DNA of 64,000 bases. Origin: Teichococcus rhizosphaerae. Its GTDB lineage: Bacteria > Pseudomonadota > Alphaproteobacteria > Acetobacterales > Acetobacteraceae. Numbering within the stretch: the stretch's first letter is position 1; the number at the start of each line of letters is the position of its first letter. The notes below the pieces were generated by a model. The model made no database searches. It saw only the letters and a list, made by a program, of their open reading frames with translations, and was not told where the DNA came from. Below, piece after piece: positions 46,528-55,931 of this stretch. The position numbers and the translations under genes were made by a program. The stretch spans positions 1 to 64,000 of the forward strand of contig NZ_PDNU01000008.1 in assembly GCF_002631185.1 (NCBI RefSeq), read 5' to 3'.

Positions 46528-48075
46528 TCAGCCCAGTTGGTAGTCGCTGCCCGAGAGGCTGGTCACGCCCTCGAGGGTCAGCTTGGTGACGGAGCCATCC
46601 TCGGCGCGGATGCTCCAGCTGTCTCCGTCATTCCACACGCCCACCTTGGAGCCGAAGTTCTTCAGCTCCAGCCGGTCCTCGCCGCGGCGGAAGTCGGTGA
46701 TGGTGTCGTGGCCCTCGCCCTTGCCGATGACGAAGGTGTCGCGCCCGCCGCCGCCGGTCAGGATGTCGTCGCCCCCGGCGCCATGCAGCCGGTTCTGGCT
46801 GTCATTGCCGATGATGATGTTGTCAAGCCAGTTCCCCGTGCCCTGCGACCAGCCGGTGCCGAAGAAGGTCAGGTTCTCCACATGCTCCGGCAGGGTGTAG
46901 GAGGACAGCCAGGTCACGACGGTGTCCACGCCCTCCCCCGCCTTCTCGACCACCCGGTCGCCGCCGCTGGAGATCTGGTAGGTGTCGTCGCCCCTGCCGC
47001 CCCGCATCGTGTCGCCGCCGCCCTGGGAATCGTACTTGTCGTTCCCGTCCGTGCCCTGCCAGTTGTCCTGGCCACGGCTGCCCCAGGCCGTCCTGGTGGG
47101 CGCGGCCGAGACGGTGGCGCCGCCAGAGGATTCGTCGCCGCCGCCGCCGCCGGAGGGCTGGTCATTGGCGGGCGGGGCCGCCGGGGTGCCGGCCGCCGGC
47201 TTCTGCGGCGCCTCGTTCCATTCCGGGGCGCTGCCGGAGGCACCCGAGAACAGCGCGCGGAAGGTGTCGCCCGTCGTGGGGTCGCTGTTGTCCGAGAGCT
47301 TGCCGGGGAAGGCCGCGTTGGAGTCCCAGTACACCTGGTAGACCACGTCGTGCTTGTCGAACCACTCCTTCGCCGCCTTGACGAAGGGGCTGGCGGCGTC
47401 GGTCATCACGCCCCACTCGGAATAGGCGGTGGGCTTGTCATGCGCGTCCGCGAAGGCCTGGTGCCACTTCAGCCCGTATTTCTGGTTGACCACATTGTCC
47501 CACGCCTTGGCGGGATTGCTGTCGGCGAAACGGGTGTTCCAGTAGAAGTCCATGCCGACGATGTCGACATAGCCATCGCCCGGATAGGCCTTGGCCGGGT
47601 CCATGCCGCCATAGGCCTCGTTGACGTTCCACTCGAACTTGAAGCGGTCGGAGACGGAGCGGAAGCTCTCGACGAAGGCGCGGAAGGCGCCCTTGAACGC
47701 CTCCTCCTTGCCGATCGCGCTCCACGGGAACCAGTCGCCGTTGAACTCCCAGCCGGTGCGCACATAGATCGGCCCGTCGCCGGACTGCGCGTCCGCGATG
47801 GTGCGCGCCACGTCGCGGTAATAGCCGTTGTACTGCCCCGAGGCGGCGTTCTGCAGCGTGGCGCCGTCATAGGTGATCAGCGGCACCGACCAGAACGGGT
47901 CGCGGCCTGTGGTGTTCCAGAGGCGCTCCGCCATCCATTCGGCGCTGCTGGTGAAATCCTTCCAGTTGGCGCCGCCGACGACGGCGTGCACCACATCCGT
48001 GTCGCGGCCCAGCCATTTCTCGAAGTTCTTGAGCTGCGAAGTCTCGTTTCCGACATAAACGCCGAGAAGGGTCAT
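46528..48075 (-). CDS. Secreted GH26-like glycoside hydrolase with RTX tail
   Basis: The catalytic domain (about residues 1-290 of 515) resembles GH26 beta-mannanases. The acid/base Glu110 lies in YVRTGWEFNGDWFPW and the nucleophile Glu220 in TAYSEWGV. A Gly/Ser/Pro linker follows, then RTX-type calcium-binding repeats (GGRGDDTY, GAGGDDILTGGGGRDTF) and the usual RTX C-terminal beta structure. No N-terminal signal peptide is seen, so export would use a type I secretion system recognising the C-terminus. No such system is adjacent; the TolC-type gene at 29508 could supply the outer part. Start at 48075 has AGGA 7 bp upstream. Substrate could be mannan or an own exopolysaccharide. Confidence 0.82.
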   Translation of the reverse strand: MTLLGVYVGNETSQLKNFEKWLGRDTDVVHAVVGGANWKDFTSSAEWMAERLWNTTGRDPFWSVPLITYDGATLQNAASGQYNGYYRDVARTIADAQSGDGPIYVRTGWEFNGDWFPWSAIGKEEAFKGAFRAFVESFRSVSDRFKFEWNVNEAYGGMDPAKAYPGDGYVDIVGMDFYWNTRFADSNPAKAWDNVVNQKYGLKWHQAFADAHDKPTAYSEWGVMTDAASPFVKAAKEWFDKHDVVYQVYWDSNAAFPGKLSDNSDPTTGDTFRALFSGASGSAPEWNEAPQKPAAGTPAAPPANDQPSGGGGGDESSGGATVSAAPTRTAWGSRGQDNWQGTDGNDKYDSQGGGDTMRGGRGDDTYQISSGGDRVVEKAGEGVDTVVTWLSSYTLPEHVENLTFFGTGWSQGTGNWLDNIIIGNDSQNRLHGAGGDDILTGGGGRDTFVIGKGEGHDTITDFRRGEDRLELKNFGSKVGVWNDGDSWSIRAEDGSVTKLTLEGVTSLSGSDYQLG

Positions 48076-48660
48076 TCTCAATCCTGTGAAGCGTCGCCGG
48101 AGTTCCGCTTGTCCTTTTGCGGCAAAGGATCTTTCGGAGATCTCCGATCTTGTGGCGCTTTCCCGTCCGTTTCCGCGCAACTCCGCGGAGCGCCGGGAAT
48201 GCCAAAGCCCTAGTTATTTTCTCACATTAAGTCGAGCGCACCGGATTGTGTGTTCTGCCATGAAACCTGCGAAACGTTTACGGCAATGAGACTCCTTTTC
48301 CTGCCGCAAGACTCGATCAAAACTTGAACTCCGGATGGTTGGGAAATCTGCCGCCCCTTTCACCTAGATGGGGAATGGCTGTCTGTGATCAGGGAACCGT
48401 TTCGGGAAGCCATGACAGCCGCCGGCAGGATGCCTGCGAGGGCCGGTGAACATGCCGATCCCTGAAAATTCCTTGACCAGACGGCCATCAGGCACGTGTC
48501 TCGCGCCCGGGCGGATTGCCGCGCCCTGTCTCCGGAGGAAGGATCTGGAGGCTTCGCGCCCCCGCCGAACAGGCGGCGCCAGCCCCTGCCCAGCCAAAAA
48601 AATTCGCCGGAGGCGACATTTTTTCTCTTACACAACCTTATGGATCGGAAGGGGAGGCCG
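48076..48660. other. 585-bp intergenic region, no gene seen
   Basis: This stretch is AT-richer than its surroundings near 48200-48330 and must hold the promoter of the RTX hydrolase gene. Small open frames exist on both strands but lack ribosome binding sites and coherent composition. The only distinct element is the terminator at 48596-48624. Confidence 0.5.
48596..48624 (-). terminator. Terminator of the histidine kinase gene
   Basis: TCGCC (48604-48608) and GGCGA (48612-48616) form a short stem with A7 on one side and T6 on the other. On the minus strand this reads stem, then AT7, 40 bp after the kinase stop. It could also work in the other direction. Confidence 0.65.
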
Positions 48661-50427
48661 TTAAGCAGCCGGCTGGTTCGCCGTGGCGCAGGGCAGCCAG
48701 AGCGAGACGGTGGTGCCCTGCCCCGGCGCGCTGCGAATCAGCAACCCGCCGCCCGACTGGTTAGCGAAGGCGAAGGCCATGGAAAGGCCAAGTCCCGTCC
48801 CCTTGCCCGGCGGCTTGGTGGTGAAGAAGGGCTCCGTGGCGCGCGCCAGCGTCTCGCTGTCCATCCCCACCCCGGTATCGGCCACCTCCAGGCAGACGAA
48901 GCATCCGGGCGGCAGTTCGGCCGAATCCGTGCCCGACGGGTCGGGCAGCATGGGCCGCGGCTCGCCGGCCGCCACCCGCCGCGCGGCCAGCACCAGGCTG
49001 CCGCCCTGCGGCATGGCGTCGCGCGCGTTGAGGACGAGGTTGATCAGCACCGTCACAAGCTGCCCGCGATCGGCCAGCAGCGGCGGCAGGCCAGGCTCGC
49101 CCCGCACGGAAAGGCCCACCTGCCCGGCCCCGAGCGTGGGCGTGACGACCTCCCGCACCTCCTCCAGCAGCGGCAGCGCCGCGATGGGCACGGCCCGCAG
49201 CCCTTCCCGCCGGACAAAGGCCAGCAGGCGCCGGGCCACCGCGACGCCGCGCTCGGCCCCTTCCCGCAGGGCCCCCAGCAGCCGGGCCGCCTCCGGGCCG
49301 TGCTGCTCCAGGGCGGCGCCGTGGCGCTTCTCCAGCAGGGTGATGCCGGCGAGCATCACCGCCGCGGCGTTGTTGAAGTCGTGCGCCACGCCGCCGGCGA
49401 GCTGCCCGAGCGCCTCGAGCTTCTGCGCCTGCCGCAGCCGCTCCTCCATCGCCAGCCGCCGCGCGCTTTCATCCGCCGCGCGCTGCAGCGCCACCCGCTC
49501 CGCCTGGGCGCGCCGCATGGCGATGCCCGCCGTCATCAGCAGCGTCAGCGAGGCGACGCCGGCCACGGTGCCATAGGCGATCATGTTGCGCCGCCAGCGC
49601 TCCAGCAGGTTGTCCATGTCGGCGCGCAGCGCGACAAAGACGGGCTGCTCCCTGATGCGGCGGAAGGCGAACATCGCCTCCGCCTCGTCATAGGGGGAGG
49701 TGGCGTGGATCACATGGCCCTCGGGCCGGCCGAGCACGAGGGGCCGGAACGGGCCATTGACCGGGAAGTGGGTGAGCGGCATCGGCCGCTCCGGCGCCGC
49801 ATGGGCGGTGAGGATGGTGCCATCCATCCGCACCAGCGCCGCGTAGCGCAGGAAGGGCGGCGTCGTCTGCGCGTAGAACTGCGCGAAGTAGGTCGGGTCC
49901 ATCGCCACATGCACCGTGCCGATGAAGTGCCCGTCCAGGGACAGGCGCCGCCGGCTGATGGCGAAGGAGGGCGCATGCGTGGCCCGCCCGACAAAGGGCG
50001 CGCTGACATAGCTGCCCGGCTCCGCCTGGTCCTTGGCGCCCTGGAAGAACTCCCGCCCGGCGATGGTGGTGCCACGCTCCCAGCTCTGGCTGCCGGCCAG
50101 CACCTGTCCCTGGGCGTCCGCCACCCAGATCGACACGACCTGGTCCAGTGGCGCCACGAGCCGCCGCAGATAGGCGTTCACCGCCGGCGTGGCGATGCTC
50201 TGCGGCTCCATCTCCTGCACATGCCGCTCGGCCTGGTAGAGGATCAGCTCGGCCGTGTCGAACACCTTGGCGGCGTGCTCGTGCATCGCGGCCACGCTCC
50301 GGGTCATGGCGTCGCCGCCTTCCCGCAGCACCTCGGCCCGGTTCCACCAGGCCGCGATGGCGAAGACGCTGGCCGGCACCAGCACCGACGCCACCAGGGC
50401 GATACGCTGCGCCCGCCTCAACGGCAT
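48661..50427 (-). CDS. Membrane-bound sensor histidine kinase with PDC sensor, orphan
   Basis: The protein (588 aa) has a transmembrane helix at about 8-28, a periplasmic double-PDC sensor (about 35-280), and a second helix near 295. The HisKA domain follows with GGVAHDFNN (His near residue 347) and a HATPase domain with N box LVLNARDAMPQGG and G boxes DTGVGMD and GKGTGLGLSM. The HDFNN form is typical of proteobacterial kinases that often work with receiver-domain proteins. None is adjacent and the protein lacks its own receiver domain. PDC sensors usually bind small organic acids or amino acids. Confidence 0.88.
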   Translation of the reverse strand: MPLRRAQRIALVASVLVPASVFAIAAWWNRAEVLREGGDAMTRSVAAMHEHAAKVFDTAELILYQAERHVQEMEPQSIATPAVNAYLRRLVAPLDQVVSIWVADAQGQVLAGSQSWERGTTIAGREFFQGAKDQAEPGSYVSAPFVGRATHAPSFAISRRRLSLDGHFIGTVHVAMDPTYFAQFYAQTTPPFLRYAALVRMDGTILTAHAAPERPMPLTHFPVNGPFRPLVLGRPEGHVIHATSPYDEAEAMFAFRRIREQPVFVALRADMDNLLERWRRNMIAYGTVAGVASLTLLMTAGIAMRRAQAERVALQRAADESARRLAMEERLRQAQKLEALGQLAGGVAHDFNNAAAVMLAGITLLEKRHGAALEQHGPEAARLLGALREGAERGVAVARRLLAFVRREGLRAVPIAALPLLEEVREVVTPTLGAGQVGLSVRGEPGLPPLLADRGQLVTVLINLVLNARDAMPQGGSLVLAARRVAAGEPRPMLPDPSGTDSAELPPGCFVCLEVADTGVGMDSETLARATEPFFTTKPPGKGTGLGLSMAFAFANQSGGGLLIRSAPGQGTTVSLWLPCATANQPAA

Positions 50428-50628
50428 GCCGGCGCCTGCCCTGGCCGGGCCCGCGGTTTCTCGCCGCCGGCGCGCTCCCTGTGGGATGCCCGTGTATCCA
50501 AGCCGCGACGGGACGGCGCAGGCTGGTCACACTTCATGGATGTCTGGTAGAGCAACGCCCGCGCCATGACAATCATGGAGAGCGTAACCCCTGGTTGATC
50601 ACTCGTTCCGCGCGAGGAGGCCGCGCCC

Positions 50629-51066
50629 TCAGGCGAAGCCGGAGACGGCCCAGGCCAGGAGGCTGTAGCGCCCCGCCTTGCCCAGGCTCACCAGCAGCAG
50701 GAAACGCCAGAAGGGCACGCGCATCACCCCCGCCACCACGGTCAGCGGATCCCCCACCACGGGCACCCAGGCAAGCAGCAGCGACCAGAGGCCGATGCGG
50801 CCGAACCAGCCCTGGGCGCGGGCCAGCGCCGCCGTGGAGACGGGAAACCACCGGCGCCCCTTGAAGCGCTCCAGCGAGCGCCCCAGCCACCAGTTGATGG
50901 CGGAGCCCGCGATGTTGCCGAGGCTCGCCACCAGCACCAGCAACGCTGCCGGGTGCTCCCCGCCCAGCAGCAGCCCCGCCAGCACCGCCTCGGACTGCGC
51001 CGGCAGGATGGTGGCGGCGACCAGCGCGGCCAGGAACAGGCCGCCATAAGCCGCGAGGTCCTGCAT
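50629..51066 (-). CDS. YqaA family membrane protein
   Basis: This 145-residue protein has four hydrophobic segments and belongs to the YqaA branch of the DedA/SNARE-associated superfamily: ILPAQSEAVLAGLLLGG near residue 20, GNIAGSAINWWLGR near 50, and WVPVVGDPLTVVAGVMR near 100. The function is not known. It lies downstream of the carbamoylase-pyrE pair on the same strand after 50 bp and may share their transcript. Confidence 0.82.
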   Translation of the reverse strand: MQDLAAYGGLFLAALVAATILPAQSEAVLAGLLLGGEHPAALLVLVASLGNIAGSAINWWLGRSLERFKGRRWFPVSTAALARAQGWFGRIGLWSLLLAWVPVVGDPLTVVAGVMRVPFWRFLLLVSLGKAGRYSLLAWAVSGFA

Positions 51067-51116
51067 GCGGCGGAACCGCCTCTAGCGGGGGCGCGGGAGG
51101 CGGGGCGGCGGCGGCC

Positions 51117-51791
51117 TCACCCCTCGCGCCCGCCATGGCTGCCGGACCAGCGCACGGGATCGGCCAGGAACGCCTCCAGCACGGCGCGCTCGGCCTTCTC
51201 CATCCCCTCGCCCGGGTCGAGCCGCAGCAGGTCCTCCCAGCCCGCCAGCACGTGCAGGCGCAGCGCCAGGTCGTCCAGCCGCTGCTGGCTGCCGGGGAAC
51301 AGGGCGTGGTGGAAGATGGCGAAGGCATCCGTCACCACCGCCCCCGCCTGCCGCAGGCCGCGCACGAAGGCCGTCTTGCTGCTGCCGTCGGTGATCAGGT
51401 CGTCCACCAGCAGCACCGAGCAGCCTTCCACCGGCCCGCCCTCGACCTGGGCGTTGCGGCCGATGCCGAGCGGCTGGCGGCGGACATAGCGCAAGGGCAG
51501 GTCCAGCCGCTCGGCCAGGAAGCCGGCCCAGGGGATGCCCGCCGTTTCCGCCCCCGCCACCATCTCGAACTCGCAGGCCGGGGCGCGGGCCAGGGTCGCC
51601 GCCGCCAGGTCCGTCACGCTGCGGCGCCAGCGCGGGCGGCCGATCAGCAGGCGGCAATCCACATAGACCGGGCTGGCCCAGCCGGCGGCAAGAAAGAAGG
51701 GCTGCGCCGCGCTGACGCGGATGGCGCCCGCCGCCAGCAGCAGCCGCGCCACGGCCTGCCCGCTGATGGCGCGGTGGCTGTCGCGGCTCAT
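51117..51791 (-). CDS. pyrE: Orotate phosphoribosyltransferase
   Basis: PyrE joins orotate to PRPP to give OMP, the fifth step of pyrimidine synthesis. The 224-residue protein has the PRPP loop SVLLVDDLITDGSSK near residue 127 and the YVDCRLLIGRP segment near 43. Its ATG overlaps the stop codon of the upstream amidohydrolase gene by four bases (ATGA), so the two are coupled. The frame is open far upstream as an antiframe of that gene, which is not translated. Linking pyrE to a carbamoylase is unusual. Confidence 0.93.
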   Translation of the reverse strand: MSRDSHRAISGQAVARLLLAAGAIRVSAAQPFFLAAGWASPVYVDCRLLIGRPRWRRSVTDLAAATLARAPACEFEMVAGAETAGIPWAGFLAERLDLPLRYVRRQPLGIGRNAQVEGGPVEGCSVLLVDDLITDGSSKTAFVRGLRQAGAVVTDAFAIFHHALFPGSQQRLDDLALRLHVLAGWEDLLRLDPGEGMEKAERAVLEAFLADPVRWSGSHGGREG

Positions 51792-53053
51792 GCGGCCAGC
51801 CTCGCGAGGCCGCGGCGCAGCAGCTCGGCGCCGACATGGAAGTCTTCCATCTCCATGGCCTCCCTCGGGTTGTGCGAGCCATTGGCGTTGCGCACGAAGA
51901 TCATGGCGCTCGGCACGCCGGCCTGGGCGAAGACGGCGGCATCGTGCCCCGCCCCGCTGGGGATGGGCTCGTCCGGCTGGCCCATGCCGCGCAGCTCCTC
52001 GCGCAGCAGCCCGACCAGCGCCTCGTCCATCCGCGCCGGCGCCGCCTCCAGCCGCCGGCCCGGGTCGAAGCGCACGCCCCGCTCCTCGGCGATGCCGGCG
52101 CATTCCGACAGGAACAGGTCGTAGAACGCCTCCAGCGTTTCCCGGCTCTGCGAGCGGATGTCGAGCGAGAAGGTCACCCGCCCGGGGATGCGCGCCAGGG
52201 CATGCTCGGCCGGGTCGGTGCCGAGGATGCCGGCCGTCACCACCAGGTCGCGCCCGCGCTCCAGCAGCGTGCGCCAGTGGCGGTCGAGCCGGGTGATCAG
52301 CTCGGCCACGGCGAACACCGTGTCGTGCCGCAGCCAGCGCGGCACGGCGCCGGAATGCCCCGCCTCGCCCAGGCACTCCACCGCCCGGTGGCGCAGATTG
52401 CCGCGGATGCCGGTGACCACCGCCGCCGGCATGCGCCGCGCCACCAGCACCGGCCCCTGCTCGATATGCAGCTCCAGCCACGCGGCGAGGCCAGCCGGGT
52501 CGATCAGCGCCTCGCCGCGCGCCACGCGCCCGGTGTCGATGCCCGTGGCGGCCATCGCCTCGCCGAGGCTCTGCGGGCGCGCCACGTTCACCGCCGCGAG
52601 GTCGGCCGGGCCCAGCCTGCCGAACAGCGCGGAGGAGCCGAGATAAGCCTGCCCGTAGAAGGCGCTTTCCTCGCCGCGCAGCGCCAGCAGGCGAAGGGAG
52701 CGGCGCGGCGCGAAGCCCTCGGCCTTGAGCCGCCCCAGCGCCAGCAGCCCGGCGATGACGCCGGCCGCCCCGTCGAAATTGCCCCCCTGGGGGACGGAGT
52801 CGAGATGCGAGCCGCAGGCGATGGCCGGCAGTTCCGGCTCCCGCCCCGGCAGGGTGGCCCAGAGATTGGCGCCGGCATCCCATTCGGTTTCCAGCCCCAG
52901 CCGCCGCGCCTCCGCCTCGATCAGCCGCAGCGCCGCCGTTTCCGTGTCCGTGAAGCATTCGCGGGTGATGCCGACGCCGTCGAAGCTCATCTCCCGCAGC
53001 GCGCCGAACAGGCGGCCGGCCAGGCCGTCAAGCTCCGCCTCCAGGCTCAGCAT
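51788..53053 (-). CDS. Zn-dependent N-carbamoyl amino acid hydrolase / allantoate amidohydrolase family
   Basis: This M20-type hydrolase (421 aa) of the hydantoinase/carbamoylase family cleaves N-carbamoyl amino acids, ureidopropionate or allantoate. Metal ligands are seen in GSHLDSVPQGGNFDGAAGV near residue 84, RGEESAFYG near 126 and HIEQGPVL near 195; GAGHDAAVFAQAG near 365 is the C-terminal substrate loop. The Met at 53053 is chosen because upstream codons lack conserved content. The overlap with pyrE suggests a job in pyrimidine metabolism, for example a ureidopropionase-like activity; this is inference. Confidence 0.85.
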   Translation of the reverse strand: MLSLEAELDGLAGRLFGALREMSFDGVGITRECFTDTETAALRLIEAEARRLGLETEWDAGANLWATLPGREPELPAIACGSHLDSVPQGGNFDGAAGVIAGLLALGRLKAEGFAPRRSLRLLALRGEESAFYGQAYLGSSALFGRLGPADLAAVNVARPQSLGEAMAATGIDTGRVARGEALIDPAGLAAWLELHIEQGPVLVARRMPAAVVTGIRGNLRHRAVECLGEAGHSGAVPRWLRHDTVFAVAELITRLDRHWRTLLERGRDLVVTAGILGTDPAEHALARIPGRVTFSLDIRSQSRETLEAFYDLFLSECAGIAEERGVRFDPGRRLEAAPARMDEALVGLLREELRGMGQPDEPIPSGAGHDAAVFAQAGVPSAMIFVRNANGSHNPREAMEMEDFHVGAELLRRGLARLAA

Positions 53054-53259
53054 GGCGGCGCCATGGCGCTGCGCTCGGCTGCTCGCACAAAGACCCTCCC
53101 CTTCGGAACCACCGCGCGGCATTAGCGTCGGCCGGCCCGTTCTCCAAGGCGCCGGTTCGCGCGGGAAGGCCCGGGCTGCACCGAATGCCGGCGCCGCGCG
53201 TTAAGGCTCCGCCCGGCCACCCTGCGCCGGGGCGCGAACAGGGGCCGGAACCACATGCC

Positions 53260-53859
53260 ATGTCTTTGCTGACCCGGGAGGACCTGCGGCACCACTCGGC
53301 CCTGGCCTGGGCCTGCCTCGTCCTGCTGGCCGGCACGGGCATCGGGCTCTGGCTGCTGGGCCGGCAGGGCGCGGCGCTCGGCACCGCCGCCGCCCTGCTG
53401 GGCTGCCTGGGCCTGATCCTGCCGCCGCGCGAGCGCATGCCCGTGCTGCCGCGCCGGCTGCGGGCCTTGCCCCGCTGGCTGGACGCGACACCGGTGCTGG
53501 CGACCCTGCTTTCCACCCCCGGCTACGGCCTTGGCTGGTTCTACCGGCCCGGCCCCTATGACGAGGTGGTGCACCTGGTCAACGGCGTGCTGGCCGGTGC
53601 CGTCTTCATCGCGATGCTGCGGGCGGATGGGCGTTGCCGGCCGGCCCGCCGGCTGGTCTGGTCGGTGGCCGCCTTCGGCCTCGCCCTGGCGGCGGGCTGG
53701 GAGCTGTTCGAATGGGCGACAGGGCTGATCGGCGACCGGCTCGATACCGTGACGGATGTGGCGCTGACCGCCCTCGGCACCGTCCTCGCCGCCGCCTGGG
53801 CCGTGTGGCGCGAGACGCCAGCCTCGCGGGACACACGCCTTCCCGGTCCCTGCCGCTGA
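53260..53859 (+). CDS. DUF2238/YjdF-like membrane protein
   Basis: This 199-residue protein has five to six hydrophobic helices. The motifs PYDEVVHLVNGVLAG near residue 104, GWELFEWATG near 147 and DRLDTVTDVALTALGT near 160 resemble DUF2238 (YjdF-type) membrane proteins, whose role is unknown. The Met at 53260 precedes the first helix; the upstream frame is Pro/Arg-rich and rejected. The next gene starts 7 bp later, so the two probably form an operon. Confidence 0.7.
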   Translation: MSLLTREDLRHHSALAWACLVLLAGTGIGLWLLGRQGAALGTAAALLGCLGLILPPRERMPVLPRRLRALPRWLDATPVLATLLSTPGYGLGWFYRPGPYDEVVHLVNGVLAGAVFIAMLRADGRCRPARRLVWSVAAFGLALAAGWELFEWATGLIGDRLDTVTDVALTALGTVLAAAWAVWRETPASRDTRLPGPCR

Positions 53860-53866
53860 ACGGGCG

Positions 53867-54568
53867 ATGCTGGTCGCCACCTACAACATCCATGGCGGGC
53901 GGGGCCCGGCCGGCTGGTTCCGCCCCCGCCGCATCCTGTCCGTCATCGGCGAGATCCGCCCGGACGTGATCGCCTTGCAGGAGGCGCAGCACTATCTGTG
54001 GCGCGGCCGCCCCATGCTGCCGGAGGATGCGGTGGCGGCACTGGGGCTGCGGCCGCTGCGCGTGGCGGAGGCGCCGGATCAGCAGGGATGGCGGGGCAAC
54101 GTGGTGCTGGTGCGGCGGGACGCCACCCTGCTGCGCCCGCCCGAGGGGCTGCGGCTGGGCGGCATGCAGCCGCGTGGCGGCATCATGGCGGAGCTGGACC
54201 TGGGCGGCGGGCCGTTCCGCCTCATCGCGGCGCATTTAAGCCTGGGCGCGGCCCAGCGGCGGCGCCAGGCGCGGCTCCTGCTCCAGGCGATGCGGGAAGG
54301 CTCCGGCCGCCGCCTCCCCACGCTGCTGCTGGGCGATCTCAACGAATGGCGAGCAGGCGGCTCGGCCCTCGGCGTGCTCGGATCCGCCTTCGGCCACCCG
54401 GCGGCGCCGCCCTCTTTTCCCGCCTTCCGGCCTCGCCTCGCGCTCGACCGCATCCTGTCGCACCCGCCCGGCCTGGCCGCCGCCATCAGCGCGCATGACA
54501 CGCCGCTGGCCCGGCGCGCCTCGGACCATCTGCCGCTCAAGGCGTGGGTGTCGCTGCCCGGCGGCTGA
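53867..54568 (+). CDS. Endonuclease/exonuclease/phosphatase family protein
   Basis: This protein (233 aa) has the EEP fold of DNase I-like metal-dependent phosphodiesterases. Motifs in order: ATYNIHGGRG near residue 4, VIALQEAQ near 34 with the metal Glu, AAHLSLG near 121, LLGDLNEW near 153, and SDHLPLKAW near 220 with the catalytic His. No signal peptide is seen. Members act on phospholipids, nucleic acids or inositol phosphates, so the substrate is open. It lies 7 bp after the DUF2238-like gene. Confidence 0.85.
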   Translation: MLVATYNIHGGRGPAGWFRPRRILSVIGEIRPDVIALQEAQHYLWRGRPMLPEDAVAALGLRPLRVAEAPDQQGWRGNVVLVRRDATLLRPPEGLRLGGMQPRGGIMAELDLGGGPFRLIAAHLSLGAAQRRRQARLLLQAMREGSGRRLPTLLLGDLNEWRAGGSALGVLGSAFGHPAAPPSFPAFRPRLALDRILSHPPGLAAAISAHDTPLARRASDHLPLKAWVSLPGG

Positions 54569-54700
54569 AGGGCCGGCCGGAGCCTGCAGCAGGCCGCGCG
54601 CCCCGGGAACGGGGCGCCCCGGAAACCGTGCGCCACAGAAACGTTGCATCCCGCCCGCCCGGGCTGGATGATCGGGCCACAGAGAGATGAGGAGGTCGCG

Positions 54701-55910
54701 ATGACCCCGCCCGCCCTGTCTCGCCTCGTGTTCCCCCGCGCCTTGCCCCGCGCCTCGTCCCGCGCATTGTCCCGCGCATTGTCCCGCCGGGCCCTGCTGG
54801 GCTCCGCCCTGGCCGCCGCCGCTCCCTTTCCCGCGCCGGCCGAGGGCCTGGGGCACCTCCTCAACGTCTCCTACGACCCGACGCGGGAATTCTACCGCGC
54901 CTTCAACGCCGCCTTCGCCGCGCAATGGCAGGCCCGCACCGGCCAGTCCGTGCGGGTCAACACCTCGCATGGCGGCTCGGGCCGGCAGGCGCGCTCGGTG
55001 ATCGACGGGCTGCAGGCCGATGTCGTCACCCTGGCGCTCGCCCATGACATCGACGCCATCGCCGGGCGCGGCCTGATCGATCCCGGCTGGCAGAAGCGCC
55101 TGCCGCACAACAGCGCGCCCTATACCAGCACCATCGTCTTCCTGGTGCGCAAGGGCAACCCGAAGGGGCTGCGGGACTGGGGAGACCTGGCGCGGCCCGG
55201 CGTCGCCGTCATCACCCCCAACCCCAAGACCGAGCGGATGCAGATCGGCGCGCTGGAGAGGCGGCTGCCGGAGCAGCTCTCGGGCGGGCAGCGGCAGCGC
55301 GTGGCGCTGGCGCGGGCCCTGGCCATCGAGCCACGCCTGCTGCTGCTCGACGAGCCCTTCGGCGCGCTCGACGCCGAGGTGCGCAAGGGCCTGCGCCGCT
55401 GGCTGCGCGACCTGCACACCGAGCTTGGCCTGACCAGCATCTTCGTCACCCACGACCAGGAGGAGGCCCTGGAGCTGGCCCACCGCGTGGCGGTGATGGA
55501 GGCCGGGCGGGTGGTGCAGTTCGACACCCCCGCGCGGCTGGTGGACGCACACCGCCTTTGTCGCCGGCTTCCTCGGGCATGCGGCGCGGCTGCCGGCGCG
55601 GCTCGCGGGCGGCATGCTGCATTTCGGCGCGCTGCCCCTGTCTCCCCTGCCGCGCGGGGCGCTGCGGGCCGCCCCGGCGGGCGACGGGCCGGTCCAGGCC
55701 TTCATCCGGGCGCATGAATGGAAGGTGGAGGCGGCGGGCCCGGACCAGGCCAACGCCATTCTGCGCAGCCAGCGCCCGGCCGGCGGCCATGCCCATGCCG
55801 AGCTGGAGCTCGCCGGCCATGTGATCGAGGCCGAAACGCCGCAGGGCCTCCTGCGGGTGGGGCAGCCCTGCCGGATCACGCCCCTGGCGGCCCGCGCCTT
55901 TCCGCCCTGA
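54701..55910 (+). pseudogene. Collapsed sulfate ABC transporter: sbp start fused to cysA end, then frameshifted
   Basis: From ATG 54701 (GAGGAGG upstream) the frame encodes a Tat-type signal peptide ([12 protein letters not shown]) and the first part of a sulfate-binding protein, up to VITPNPKT (codons to about 55231). It then passes without a frame break into the second half of a CysA-type ATPase: [42 protein letters not shown]. The rest of the binding protein, both permeases and the Walker A half of CysA are gone, so one deletion joined two genes. Near 55543-55553 the CysA frame shifts by one: the continuation [12 protein letters not shown] lies in the next frame and runs to 55910. The cysA tail domain is recognisable there. 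A transporter cannot be made from this locus. Confidence 0.85.
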
Positions 55911-55931
55911 GCGCCCCAGCGGGCCGGGCGT

